Source of the DNA: Pseudomonas gessardii
GTDB lineage: Bacteria; Pseudomonadota; Gammaproteobacteria; Pseudomonadales; Pseudomonadaceae
DNA: 64,000 nt
Direction: 5' to 3'
NCBI RefSeq assembly: GCF_001983165.1
Contig: NZ_MNPU01000002.1
Location: 62,001-126,000 of the forward strand
The translations under genes were made by a program, and so were the position numbers. The notes beneath the pieces were generated by a model. The model was not told the DNA's origin, did no database searches, and saw nothing but the letters and a program-made list of their open reading frames with translations. This document shows, one piece after another, positions 1 through 6,865 of the stretch. Position 1 is the stretch's first letter. Each line of letters opens with the position of its first letter.

Positions 1-1386
1 GCAGGAGCCACAGGAGCTGGCAGCCTTGGTGTGCTTTTTTACCTCATCGACGCTGAACAGGCCCTGTTCCTGGATCGCCTTGACGATGGTGCCCTTGCAC
101 ACCCCGTTGCAGCCGCAGACTTCGGCGTTGTCGGCCATGCTCATGGCTTTGTCCTGGCCCTGGTGGCCCACATCACCCAGGGCGTTTTCGCCGAACATCA
201 GGTGATCGCGGATCTCGCCAATGCCATGGTTCTCACGGATCTGCCGGAAATACCAACCGCCATCGGCGGTGTCGCCGTACAGGCAGGCGCCGACCAGAAT
301 GTCGTCCTTGATCACCAGCTTTTTATAGACGCCACCGATGGGGTCGGACAAGGTGATGGTCTCGGTGCCTTCGCCGCCCATGAAGTCGCCGGCAGAAAAC
401 AGGTCGATGCCGGTGACTTTGAGCTTGGTCGAGGTCACCGAGCCTTTATAAGTGGCGAAGCCCAACTGCGCCAGATGGTTGGCGCAGACCTTGGCCTGCT
501 CGAACAGCGGTGCCACCAGGCCATAGGCAATCCCGCGATGGCTGGCGCATTCGCCGATGGCATAGATGCGTGGGTCGTAGGTTTGCATGGTGTCGTTGAC
601 CAGAATCCCACGGTTGCACGGGATGCCGGACTGTTCCGCCAGCTCGGTGTTGGGGCGGATGCCGGCGGCCATTACCACCAGGTCGGCCGGGATCACCTCG
701 CCATTTTTAAACTGCACCGAGCCTACGCGGCCGTTGCCGGCGTCATGCAGGGCCTGGGTCTGTTCGCACAGGCGGAACACCAGGCCACGGCTTTCCAGCT
801 CGGTTTGCAGCAACTGGCCGCTGGTCTTGTCCAGTTGCCGTTCCAGCAGCCATTCGCCGATATGCACCACGGTCACGTGCATGCCGCGCAGCATCAGGCC
901 GTTGGCCGCCTCCAGGCCGAGCAGGCCGCCACCGATGACCACGGCGTGCTTGTGGGTCTTGGCGGTGTCGATCATGGCCTGGGTGTCGGCAATGTCGCGG
1001 TAGCCAATTACGCCCTGCAAGGTGTTGCCGGGGATCGGCAGGATAAATGGGGTCGAACCGGTGGCGATCAGCAGGCGATCGTACTCGGCCTCGCTGCCAT
1101 CTTCGGCGATGACTTTGCGCTTGACCCGGTCGATCTGCACCACTTTGCGGTTGAGCAGCAGTTTGATGTTGTGTTGCAGGTACCAGTCCAGGTCGTTGAG
1201 CACGATCTCTTCAAACGTCTGCTCGCCGGCCAGCACCGGCGAGAGCAGGATGCGGTTGTAGTTGGTGTGGGGCTCGGCGCCAAAGACCGTGATGTCGTAC
1301 AGCTCGCTGCTCAGTTTCAGCAGCTCTTCAAGGGTGCGAACCCCGGCCATGCCGTTGCCGATCATCACCAGTTTGAGTTTTTTCAT
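1..1386 (-). CDS. nirB: Nitrite reductase [NAD(P)H] large subunit NirB, C-terminus cut off
   Basis: Assimilatory cytoplasmic nitrite reductase subunit that reduces nitrite to ammonium. The first 462 codons are in the window and the frame is still open at base 1. Visible parts are an N-terminal FAD-binding GxGxxG loop (IGNGMAGVRTLEE), a second nucleotide-binding loop (VVIGGGLLGLEAANGL) near residue 145, and a BFD-type [2Fe-2S] cysteine cluster (CGCNGVCKG) near residue 430. The sirohaem/[4Fe-4S] domain would lie outside the window. The start MKKLKLVMIGNG follows a long leader holding a sigma-54-like promoter and NasT-type hairpins, so expression is probably controlled by nitrogen status and by nitrate/nitrite. 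The family call is very secure. Confidence 0.96.
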   Translation of the reverse strand, partial: MKKLKLVMIGNGMAGVRTLEELLKLSSELYDITVFGAEPHTNYNRILLSPVLAGEQTFEEIVLNDLDWYLQHNIKLLLNRKVVQIDRVKRKVIAEDGSEAEYDRLLIATGSTPFILPIPGNTLQGVIGYRDIADTQAMIDTAKTHKHAVVIGGGLLGLEAANGLMLRGMHVTVVHIGEWLLERQLDKTSGQLLQTELESRGLVFRLCEQTQALHDAGNGRVGSVQFKNGEVIPADLVVMAAGIRPNTELAEQSGIPCNRGILVNDTMQTYDPRIYAIGECASHRGIAYGLVAPLFEQAKVCANHLAQLGFATYKGSVTSTKLKVTGIDLFSAGDFMGGEGTETITLSDPIGGVYKKLVIKDDILVGACLYGDTADGGWYFRQIRENHGIGEIRDHLMFGENALGDVGHQGQDKAMSMADNAEVCGCNGVCKGTIVKAIQEQGLFSVDEVKKHTKAASSCGSC

Positions 1387-1423
1387 GTCGTTCTCCGCAG
1401 TGGTTCGACCAATCACGCGCAAA

Positions 1424-1464
1424 CAAAAAAGGCGTCCCGCTAGTTACCTAGCGAGGACGCCTTT
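1424..1464 (-). terminator. Intrinsic terminator (attenuator) in the nirB leader
   Basis: Minus strand: stem GGCGTCC-t-CGCTAG, loop GTAA, then CTAGCG-GGACGCC, followed by TTTTTT. It lies 40-75 nt before the nirB start codon, so it must be read through for nirB expression. Its 5' arm overlaps the last ANTAR-type hairpin (1454-1469), making the two structures mutually exclusive. Confidence 0.9.
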
Positions 1465-1510
1465 GTCCTGGTCCCGTTCTCTCGGGAAAGCCCCATCTTC
1501 GTCGTTGAAG
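1454..1510 (-). promoter_or_regulatory. NasT (ANTAR)-type tandem hexaloop hairpins in the nirB leader
   Basis: Three consecutive minus-strand hairpins have six-base loops with A at position 1 and G at position 4. They are CTTC-AACGAC-GAAG (1497-1510), CCCG-AGAGAA-CGGG (1473-1486) and AGGAC-AAAGGC-GTCCT (1454-1469). The last overlaps the 5' arm of the terminator. Two such hairpins ahead of a terminator is the established target architecture of ANTAR antiterminators such as NasR and EutV. NasT is encoded 3.4 kb away. Control by NasT is inferred. Confidence 0.82.
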
Positions 1511-1544
1511 GGTGGGCTGTATGTGGGGGTATTGGGGTAGCTAA

Positions 1545-1560
1545 TGCAGCGCTTGTGCCA
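1545..1560 (-). promoter_or_regulatory. Sigma-54 promoter candidate for nirB
   Basis: The minus strand reads TGGCACAAGCGCTGCA, close to the -24/-12 consensus TGGCAC-N5-TTGCA. The predicted start near 1534 leaves a leader of about 150 nt containing the three hairpins and the terminator. Confidence 0.7.
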
Positions 1561-1655
1561 AGTCGTGAAAAGCCGGGGTTATTGGGGTTTGGGCCGGTGC
1601 GGCAAGGCTTTTTCGCACCATTTGAAGGCGCGCTGCCCAGAATTGGGCCATCGGG

Positions 1656-3323
1656 TTACAAGGACAGCAGATACAGCAACACTAGGTTGATCAGCACCGA
1701 CACCAACGCCAGGGTTTGCCAGACCTTCAGCGGCTCGCGCTGCAGCAGCGGCCGCGGGCGCAGGCTCAGTTCGCGGCGTTCGGCCTGCTCCAGGACCAGC
1801 AGCCACTCCTCGGCGGTTTCGTAACGTTGATCGGCTTGCGCGGCCACCGAGCGCTCCAGGCTCTGCTGCAACCAGTCGGGCAGGTCCGGTCGATAACGAC
1901 TGGCGCTGACGGGCGTGTTGAACCGGGGCCGCTGGAAAGCTTCGATTTCACCGTAGGGATAGTGCCCGGTCAGCAGGTAATACAAGCTCACGCCGACGCT
2001 GTACAAATCCTGCTGCGGAGTCGGACGTTCGCCGCCGAAGGCTTCGGGAGCGATAAAGCTGGGGGTGCCCGGCAGCAGGTGGGCACGGTCTTCGGATAAC
2101 CCGGGGCAATAGGCCAGGCCAAAATCCAATACCCGCAGTTCGCCGTCATCGCCCAACAGCAGGTTTTCCGGCTTGATGTCGCGGTGCAGGATTTGCCGGC
2201 GATGCAGCATGCCCACCGCGCGCAGCAAACGCTCGGCGATGGACTGCCATTGCGCCAGCGGCAACGGGCCTTGCTGCTGGAACAGTTGGGCCAGGGTCTG
2301 CCCGCTGTATTCACGCATCACGTAGTACAAATGCTGACGCCCGCCGGCCGGGTGGACTTCAGGAAAGGCCCGCCCGGCCACCCGGCGCAGAAACCATTCT
2401 TCTGCGAGCAAGGCCTGGCCGGCGTCATGATCATCATCGTGGCCAGGGGGTAGGGTTTTCAGCAGCCAGGGTTGCTGCAGGGCATCGCGCACCCGGTACA
2501 GCAACGACTGGCGACTGTGCGCCAGCACGCGTTCTACCTGCCAGCCTTCAAAGGCTTGCCCGGCCTTCAGCGGTGGCGGCAACGGCCATTGCTGCAACTG
2601 CGCCAGCGCATCGCCCAGGGTCGCGGCGCCGAGCTGGTCGATGCGCACCAGCAGGGCGCTGGCGTTGTCCTGGCTGCCTGCCAGGTGCGCGGCGTTGACC
2701 AGCGTAGTGACGGCCAGGTCCAGGTCGGCCTGTTCGCGCAGGATCGCGCGGATGCTGTGATCGGCCAGGGTCGCCCACACACCGTCGCTGAGCAGCAGGA
2801 AGCATTCGCCCTGGCGCAGTTCGCCGTCGAGAAAGTCCACCACCAGGTGCTGGTCCAGGCCCAGGGCACGCTTGAGCACATGCTCCATGCCCGGTTGCTC
2901 CCAGACATGCTCTTGAGTGATGCGCAGCAGTTCACCCTCGAACCAGCGATACACCCGGCAGTCACCGACATGCGCCAGGGTAAAGCGCTGCCCGCGAAAC
3001 ACCAGGGCGCTGAGGGTGGTCAGCAACGGCTGGCCGCCACCATTGGCCTGTAGCCAGCGATTCTGTGCCAGCAACAAGCGGTCCAGGGCCTGGGCCACGC
3101 CCCAGGTCTGCGGCGTGGCGTAGTAGTCCAGGGCCAGGGCCTGCAAGGTCGAACGCGCGGCCAGGCCGCCGTCGGCACATTGGCTGACACCATCGGCGAT
3201 AGCACACAGATAGCCCTTGCTCGCGGCCAGTTCCGGGGCCGGGGTGACCAGGCGCAGGGCGTCCTGGTTTTCCGCCCGTGGCCCGATGGCGCTGGCCTGA
3301 GCCACGCTCAGTTGCAGGCTCAT
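1656..3323 (-). CDS. Bifunctional PP2C phosphatase / Ser-Thr protein kinase of the nitrate assimilation locus
   Basis: A 555-residue fusion. Residues about 1-235 are a PP2C-type phosphatase (IADGVSQC, LLSDGVW and QDNASALLV metal-site motifs). Residues about 265-520 are a Hanks-type kinase with the catalytic loop HRDIKPENLL, a DFGLA motif and APE. A single C-terminal hydrophobic helix (LVSVLINLVLLYLLSL) probably anchors it to the inner membrane with the enzyme domains in the cytoplasm. The start codon shares one base with the nasA stop (TGATG), so the two are translationally coupled. The same gene sits between nasA and nirB in P. aeruginosa. Its substrate is unknown. The location suggests reversible phosphorylation acting on NasA or the reductase. 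Confidence 0.9.
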   Translation of the reverse strand: MSLQLSVAQASAIGPRAENQDALRLVTPAPELAASKGYLCAIADGVSQCADGGLAARSTLQALALDYYATPQTWGVAQALDRLLLAQNRWLQANGGGQPLLTTLSALVFRGQRFTLAHVGDCRVYRWFEGELLRITQEHVWEQPGMEHVLKRALGLDQHLVVDFLDGELRQGECFLLLSDGVWATLADHSIRAILREQADLDLAVTTLVNAAHLAGSQDNASALLVRIDQLGAATLGDALAQLQQWPLPPPLKAGQAFEGWQVERVLAHSRQSLLYRVRDALQQPWLLKTLPPGHDDDHDAGQALLAEEWFLRRVAGRAFPEVHPAGGRQHLYYVMREYSGQTLAQLFQQQGPLPLAQWQSIAERLLRAVGMLHRRQILHRDIKPENLLLGDDGELRVLDFGLAYCPGLSEDRAHLLPGTPSFIAPEAFGGERPTPQQDLYSVGVSLYYLLTGHYPYGEIEAFQRPRFNTPVSASRYRPDLPDWLQQSLERSVAAQADQRYETAEEWLLVLEQAERRELSLRPRPLLQREPLKVWQTLALVSVLINLVLLYLLSL

Positions 3324-4534
3324 CAGACTCGCGCTGCGGTGACGGCTGCCGAACCCCAGGTGGTCCTCCAGCGTCGCTTCACGCCGTACAGGCCGAACCA
3401 TGCCAGCACGCCCAGGCTGGCGAACAGCCACAGCGCCAACTGGTAGCTGCCGGTGCTTTGCTTGATTGCGCCCATGCCTGCCGCCAGGGCGAAACCGCCG
3501 ATGCCGCCGGCCATGCCGATCAGCCCGGTCATCACGCCAATCTCCCGGCGAAAGCGCTGGGGCACCAGTTGGAACACCGCGCCGTTACCGGCACCCAGGC
3601 CGAGCATGGTGCACACGAACAGGGCCAGTGCGGCGTAGGAGCTGGGCAGGTTGAAACCCACGGCAGCGATGCACACGGCCGCCACGCCGTACATGCCCAG
3701 CAAGGTGCGGATCCCGCCGAAACGGTCGGCCAGGGCACCGCCCAGGGGCCGCATCAGGCTGCCGCCGAACACGCAGGCGGCGGTGTAGTAGCCGGCGGTG
3801 ACCGGGCTCAAGCCATATTGGTCGTTGAAGTAGCCGGGCAGGGCGCTGGCCAGGCCGATAAAACCACCGAAGGTCACGCTGTAGAAGAACATGAACCACC
3901 AACTGTCGCGGTCGCCCAGGGCCTTGAAATAGTCGGCCATGGATTTGGCTTTCGGTCGCTCGGGCGCATTGCGCGCCAGCCAGGCAAAGACCACCAGGGT
4001 CAGGATCAGCGGGATCAGGGCAAAGCCAAACACGTTGCTCCAGCCAAAGGCGGCGGCGATCAACGGCGCCAGCAGGGCGGCGAACACGGTGCCGGAGTTG
4101 CCGGCGCCGGCGATGCCCATGGCCTTGCCCTGGTGTTCGGCGGGGTACCACTGGGACGCCAGTGGCAGGGCCACGGCAAACGAGGCCCCGGCCATGCCGA
4201 GGAACAGCCCCAGCAGCAGCGCCTGTTCATAGCTGTGGATCCCCAGCTTCCAGGCACAGAACAGCGCCACAATCACGATCACCTGGCCAATCAGGCCGGC
4301 GGTCTTGGGCGACAGCTTGTCCGCCAGCATGCCCATCAAGAAGCGCAGGATCGCCCCCGCCAGGATCGGTGTGGCAACCATCAGCCCGCGTTGCTGGGTG
4401 GTCAGTTGCAGGTCGGCGGCGATCTGTACCGCCAGCGGGCCCAATAGATACCAGACCATGAAACTCAGGTCGAAATACAGGAACGCGGCAAACAAGGTCG
4501 GGGTGTGCCCGGATTTCCAGAAGCTTGATTTCAT
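3323..4534 (-). CDS. nasA: Nitrate transporter, NNP family MFS (NasA/NarK type)
   Basis: A 403-residue inner-membrane protein with about 12 hydrophobic segments. It carries the nitrate-nitrite porter signatures GIAGAGNSGTVFAALLAP and LGLGAGNGAVFQLVP, and conserved arginines in AILRFLMGMLAD and SLMRPLGGALAD. It imports nitrate for assimilation. The start MKSSFWKSGHTP was chosen because an upstream in-frame extension would run through the leader terminator. The gene is preceded by a sigma-54-like promoter and a NasT-type leader, and is coupled to the downstream phosphatase/kinase gene. The call is secure. Confidence 0.95.
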   Translation of the reverse strand: MKSSFWKSGHTPTLFAAFLYFDLSFMVWYLLGPLAVQIAADLQLTTQQRGLMVATPILAGAILRFLMGMLADKLSPKTAGLIGQVIVIVALFCAWKLGIHSYEQALLLGLFLGMAGASFAVALPLASQWYPAEHQGKAMGIAGAGNSGTVFAALLAPLIAAAFGWSNVFGFALIPLILTLVVFAWLARNAPERPKAKSMADYFKALGDRDSWWFMFFYSVTFGGFIGLASALPGYFNDQYGLSPVTAGYYTAACVFGGSLMRPLGGALADRFGGIRTLLGMYGVAAVCIAAVGFNLPSSYAALALFVCTMLGLGAGNGAVFQLVPQRFRREIGVMTGLIGMAGGIGGFALAAGMGAIKQSTGSYQLALWLFASLGVLAWFGLYGVKRRWRTTWGSAAVTAARV

Positions 4535-4608
4535 CACGCACCTCAGATGGGGGATCTTGTAGAAGGCCTGGTGATGGAACGGCCGGCCAGGGCCGCCCCA
4601 CCGAAACG

Positions 4609-4655
4609 AAAAAACGCCGCCACCGGGTTCGCCTGGGCCAACCGGATGTGCGACG
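4609..4655 (-). terminator. Intrinsic terminator (attenuator) in the nasA leader
   Basis: The minus-strand stem begins CGTCGC, continues through ACATCCGGTT, and is closed by AACCCGGTGGCGGCG followed by TTTTTT. There is one internal mismatch. It lies about 75 nt before the nasA start. The first bases of its 5' arm belong to the hairpin at 4651-4664, so the two cannot form together. Confidence 0.85.
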
Positions 4656-4690
4656 TCTTTGTCGTGGAGGGGCAACCGCCGTTGGTTACC
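4651..4690 (-). promoter_or_regulatory. NasT (ANTAR)-type two-hairpin element in the nasA leader
   Basis: Minus strand: P1 is GGTAACC-AACGGC-GGTTGCC (4671-4690), a seven-pair stem. P2 is CGAC-AAAGAC-GTCG (4651-4664). Both loops are hexamers with A1 and G4, separated by six bases, and P2 overlaps the terminator stem. This matches the described ANTAR-responsive leader layout. Confidence 0.88.
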
Positions 4691-4704
4691 TGTGATGTTT
4701 ACAT

Positions 4705-4720
4705 AGCAAGTCTTGCGCCA
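4705..4720 (-). promoter_or_regulatory. Sigma-54 promoter candidate for nasA
   Basis: The minus strand reads TGGCGCAAGACTTGCT, matching TGGCNC-N5-TTGCT. The predicted start near 4694 lies just before the first base of hairpin P1 at 4690, so leader and promoter fit together. Confidence 0.75.
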
Positions 4721-4728
4721 ACCGTGAC

Positions 4729-4799
4729 GCCGCCATCGCGGGCAAGCCCCACATTTAAAATGCATTCCAATGTGGAGCGGGCTTGCCCGCGATGGCGGT
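4729..4799. repeat. REPIN: two inverted REP sequences
   Basis: Nineteen-base arms (GCCGCCATCGCGGGCAAGC and its complement) flank a 33-base centre. The core GCGGGCTTGCCCGCGAT is the common P. fluorescens-type REP. It lies between the nasT stop and the nasA promoter. Confidence 0.85.
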
Positions 4800-4817
4800 T
4801 TTGTAGGTGCCGCTGTC

Positions 4818-5393
4818 TCAGCCCAACAACTCACTCATGGCAATAATCTGCTCCGCCACCTGGATCAGCTTCTGCTGGCGGCTCATGGCCTGGCGGCGCA
4901 TCAGGGTGTAGGCCTGTTCCTCGTTGCAGTCCTTCATTTTCATCAGCAAGCCCTTGGCCAGCTCGATGCGCTTGCGTTCCGCCAGTTGCTGGTCGCGGGC
5001 CTGCAGTTGTGCGCGCAGAGCCTGGTCGCTCTCGAAGCGCGCCATGGCCACGTCGAGGATCGGTTGCAGGCGCTGGGCCTGGATCCCTTCGACGATGTAG
5101 GCGCTGACCCCGGATTTGATCGCCTGACGCATCACCCCGGGGTCATGTTCGTCGGTAAACATCACGATGGGCCGCGGTTGGTCGCGGCTGACCAGCACCA
5201 CTTGCTCCATCACATCGCGCCCGGGTGACTCGGTATCGATCAGAATCACATCCGGGCGCACCGTTTCGACGCGCGCCGGCAGGTCGATGGTCAGGCCGGA
5301 TTCGTCGATCACCTCAAAGCCGGCCTCGGTCAGCGCGCTCCTGAGGCGCCCGACTTTGCGCGGGGTGTCATTGATCAGCAGGATTCGCAGCAT
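4818..5393 (-). CDS. nasT: ANTAR-domain response regulator / antiterminator NasT
   Basis: A 191-residue RNA-binding regulator. Residues 1-120 are a receiver-like domain (LRILLINDTPRKVGRL, VILIDTESPGRD). Residues about 125-185 are an ANTAR three-helix domain (LAKGLLMKMKDCNEEQAY, MRRQAMSRQQKLIQVAEQII). In characterised systems NasT is held by NasS until nitrate or nitrite binds NasS. It then binds tandem hexaloop hairpins and prevents termination. It lies 13 nt after nasS in one operon, and matching leaders are seen ahead of nirB, nasA and probably nasST. Confidence 0.95.
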   Translation of the reverse strand: MLRILLINDTPRKVGRLRSALTEAGFEVIDESGLTIDLPARVETVRPDVILIDTESPGRDVMEQVVLVSRDQPRPIVMFTDEHDPGVMRQAIKSGVSAYIVEGIQAQRLQPILDVAMARFESDQALRAQLQARDQQLAERKRIELAKGLLMKMKDCNEEQAYTLMRRQAMSRQQKLIQVAEQIIAMSELLG

Positions 5394-5406
5394 GGATGGC
5401 CTCCCT

Positions 5407-6633
5407 TCAGCGCAGGGCGTGGCGGACAACATCGTCGGCCAGGGCATGCAGGCGGAAACTGCGGGCGTAGCCGGCCGGGTCCGAGCCGTCCCAGACCTTG
5501 CCATCGATCAATTGGCTGCTGCGCATGTCCTCGCCCCTGGCCGCTACACCCACCGCGCTTGCGGCCTGGCGATAGAGCGCCAGTTGCTGCACCTGCCGGG
5601 CAACCGCGAGGTAATCGGGGTCTTCACGCAAAAGCCCCCAGCGGCGGAACTGGGTCATGAACCACATGCCGTCGGACAGGTAAGGCAGGTTGACCTCGCC
5701 ACCGCCATGGAAGCGCAGCGCGTGCCCGTCTTGCCAGTGGTTGCCCAGGCCATCGTCATAAGCCCCCAGCAGGCGCGGTTCGATGCAGTCGAGGGGCGCA
5801 TCCAGGTAATCCCTGGCACTGAGCAGTTGCGCGGTGGAGCGCCGGTTCTCCAGGCTGTCGTCGATAAAGCGGCTGGCCTCCAGGATCGCCATCACCAGCA
5901 CGCGGGCGGTGTTGGGGTATTGCTCGACAAACGCCTGGGTGCAGCCCAGGACTTTTTCCGGGTGATCCGGCCAGATCGCCTGGCTGGTGGCGAGGGTAAA
6001 GCCCTGGTTCTGCTGCACCGCGCTGGCGCACCAGGGTTCGCCGACGCACAGGCCGTCGATTCGCCCGGCTTGCAGGTGCGCGACCATCTGCGGCGGCGGC
6101 ACCACCACACTGTCGACATCGCGCAGTGGATGGATGCCCTGGCTGGCCAGCCAGTAATACAGCCACATGGCGTGGGTGCCGGTGGGAAACGTCTGGGCGA
6201 AGGTGAGTTTTGTGCGGCTTTGGTGCACCTTGCGCGCCAGCGCCTCAGGGCGGGTCACGCCCTGCTGCTGCAGGCCCTGGGACAGGTTGATGCCTTGGCC
6301 GTTCTGGTTCAGGCCCATGAGCACTGCCATGTCGGTCGGCGCAACGCCGCCGATGCCCAGGTGCACGGCATAGATCAGGCCGTACAGGCTATGGGCGGCG
6401 TCCAGTTCGCCACTGACCAGCTTGTCGCGCAGGCCGGCCCAGGATGACTGGCGCTTGAGGTTCAAGGTCAGGCCATAGGGCTGGGCAAACCCCTGGGTCG
6501 CCGCGACCACCAGCGAGGCGCAATCGCTCAAGGCCATGAAGCCCAGGTCGAGGCTGCTCTTTTCCGGGGCATCGCTGCCGTTGACCCAGGCCAGGGGGTT
6601 ATTGGCCTGGCTGTTGCCGACCTGATCAATCAT
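5407..6633 (-). CDS. nasS: Nitrate/nitrite sensor NasS (NrtA-like periplasmic-binding fold, cytoplasmic)
   Basis: A 408-residue NrtA/CmpA-family binding protein (LGFMALSDCASLVVAATQGF, then DAAHSLYGLIYAVHLGIG) without a signal peptide, as expected for a cytoplasmic sensor that sequesters NasT. The ATG at 6633 was chosen over a GTG at 6639 because AAGG lies nine bases upstream of the ATG. It is the first gene of the nasST operon. The 5' leader contains a T8 tract and an ANTAR-like hairpin, suggesting feedback by NasT. Confidence 0.93.
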   Translation of the reverse strand: MIDQVGNSQANNPLAWVNGSDAPEKSSLDLGFMALSDCASLVVAATQGFAQPYGLTLNLKRQSSWAGLRDKLVSGELDAAHSLYGLIYAVHLGIGGVAPTDMAVLMGLNQNGQGINLSQGLQQQGVTRPEALARKVHQSRTKLTFAQTFPTGTHAMWLYYWLASQGIHPLRDVDSVVVPPPQMVAHLQAGRIDGLCVGEPWCASAVQQNQGFTLATSQAIWPDHPEKVLGCTQAFVEQYPNTARVLVMAILEASRFIDDSLENRRSTAQLLSARDYLDAPLDCIEPRLLGAYDDGLGNHWQDGHALRFHGGGEVNLPYLSDGMWFMTQFRRWGLLREDPDYLAVARQVQQLALYRQAASAVGVAARGEDMRSSQLIDGKVWDGSDPAGYARSFRLHALADDVVRHALR

Positions 6634-6653
6634 CAACACCTACCTTCTGTGTG

Positions 6654-6729
6654 AAAAAAAAGCGCCGCTTCAGCCCCCGGCCGGTCACGACACCTTTGTC
6701 CTTGAGCCCGTTGCGTCGTTGGCGCGGGC
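6654..6729 (-). promoter_or_regulatory. Candidate NasT-type attenuator leader in front of nasS
   Basis: Minus strand: a P1-like hairpin GCCCG...CGGGC capped by loop AACGAC (6706-6729, with a 3x3 internal loop), then P2-like GAC-AAAGGT-GTC (6689-6700). GTGTCGT (6687-6693) can pair with GCGGCGC (6662-6668), which is directly followed by TTTTTTTT (6654-6661). P2 shares the core GACAAAG-N2-GTC with the nirB and nasA leaders and overlaps the terminator arm in the same way. Its stems are weaker than in the other two leaders. Confidence 0.55.
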
Positions 6730-6745
6730 CGCGATATGCAACCAA

Positions 6746-6761
6746 AGCAAGGCACATGCCA
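6746..6761 (-). promoter_or_regulatory. Sigma-54 promoter candidate for nasST
   Basis: The minus strand reads TGGCATGTGCCTTGCT, close to TGGCAC-N5-TTGCW. The predicted start near 6735 is a few bases before the first leader hairpin, the same spacing as in the nasA leader. Confidence 0.75.
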
Positions 6762-6865
6762 CGGCGTGTGGGGGGGCGGTGGCCGATCAGGTTTTCATCA
6801 AGATTGCCGCGCAATGGCCTTTCACTATGGCGCTCCTTCATGCAACGCCACCCAGGAAACCCAAC

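Noticed and set aside
31-1443. A 470-codon open frame on the plus strand over nirB
   Set aside because: It is the antisense shadow of nirB, whose own frame carries the FAD loops and iron-sulfur cysteines.
1596-1619. NtrC binding site GGTGCG-N12-CGCACC upstream of nirB
   Set aside because: The half-sites are in the opposite order to the NtrC consensus GCAC...GTGC, so it was not called.
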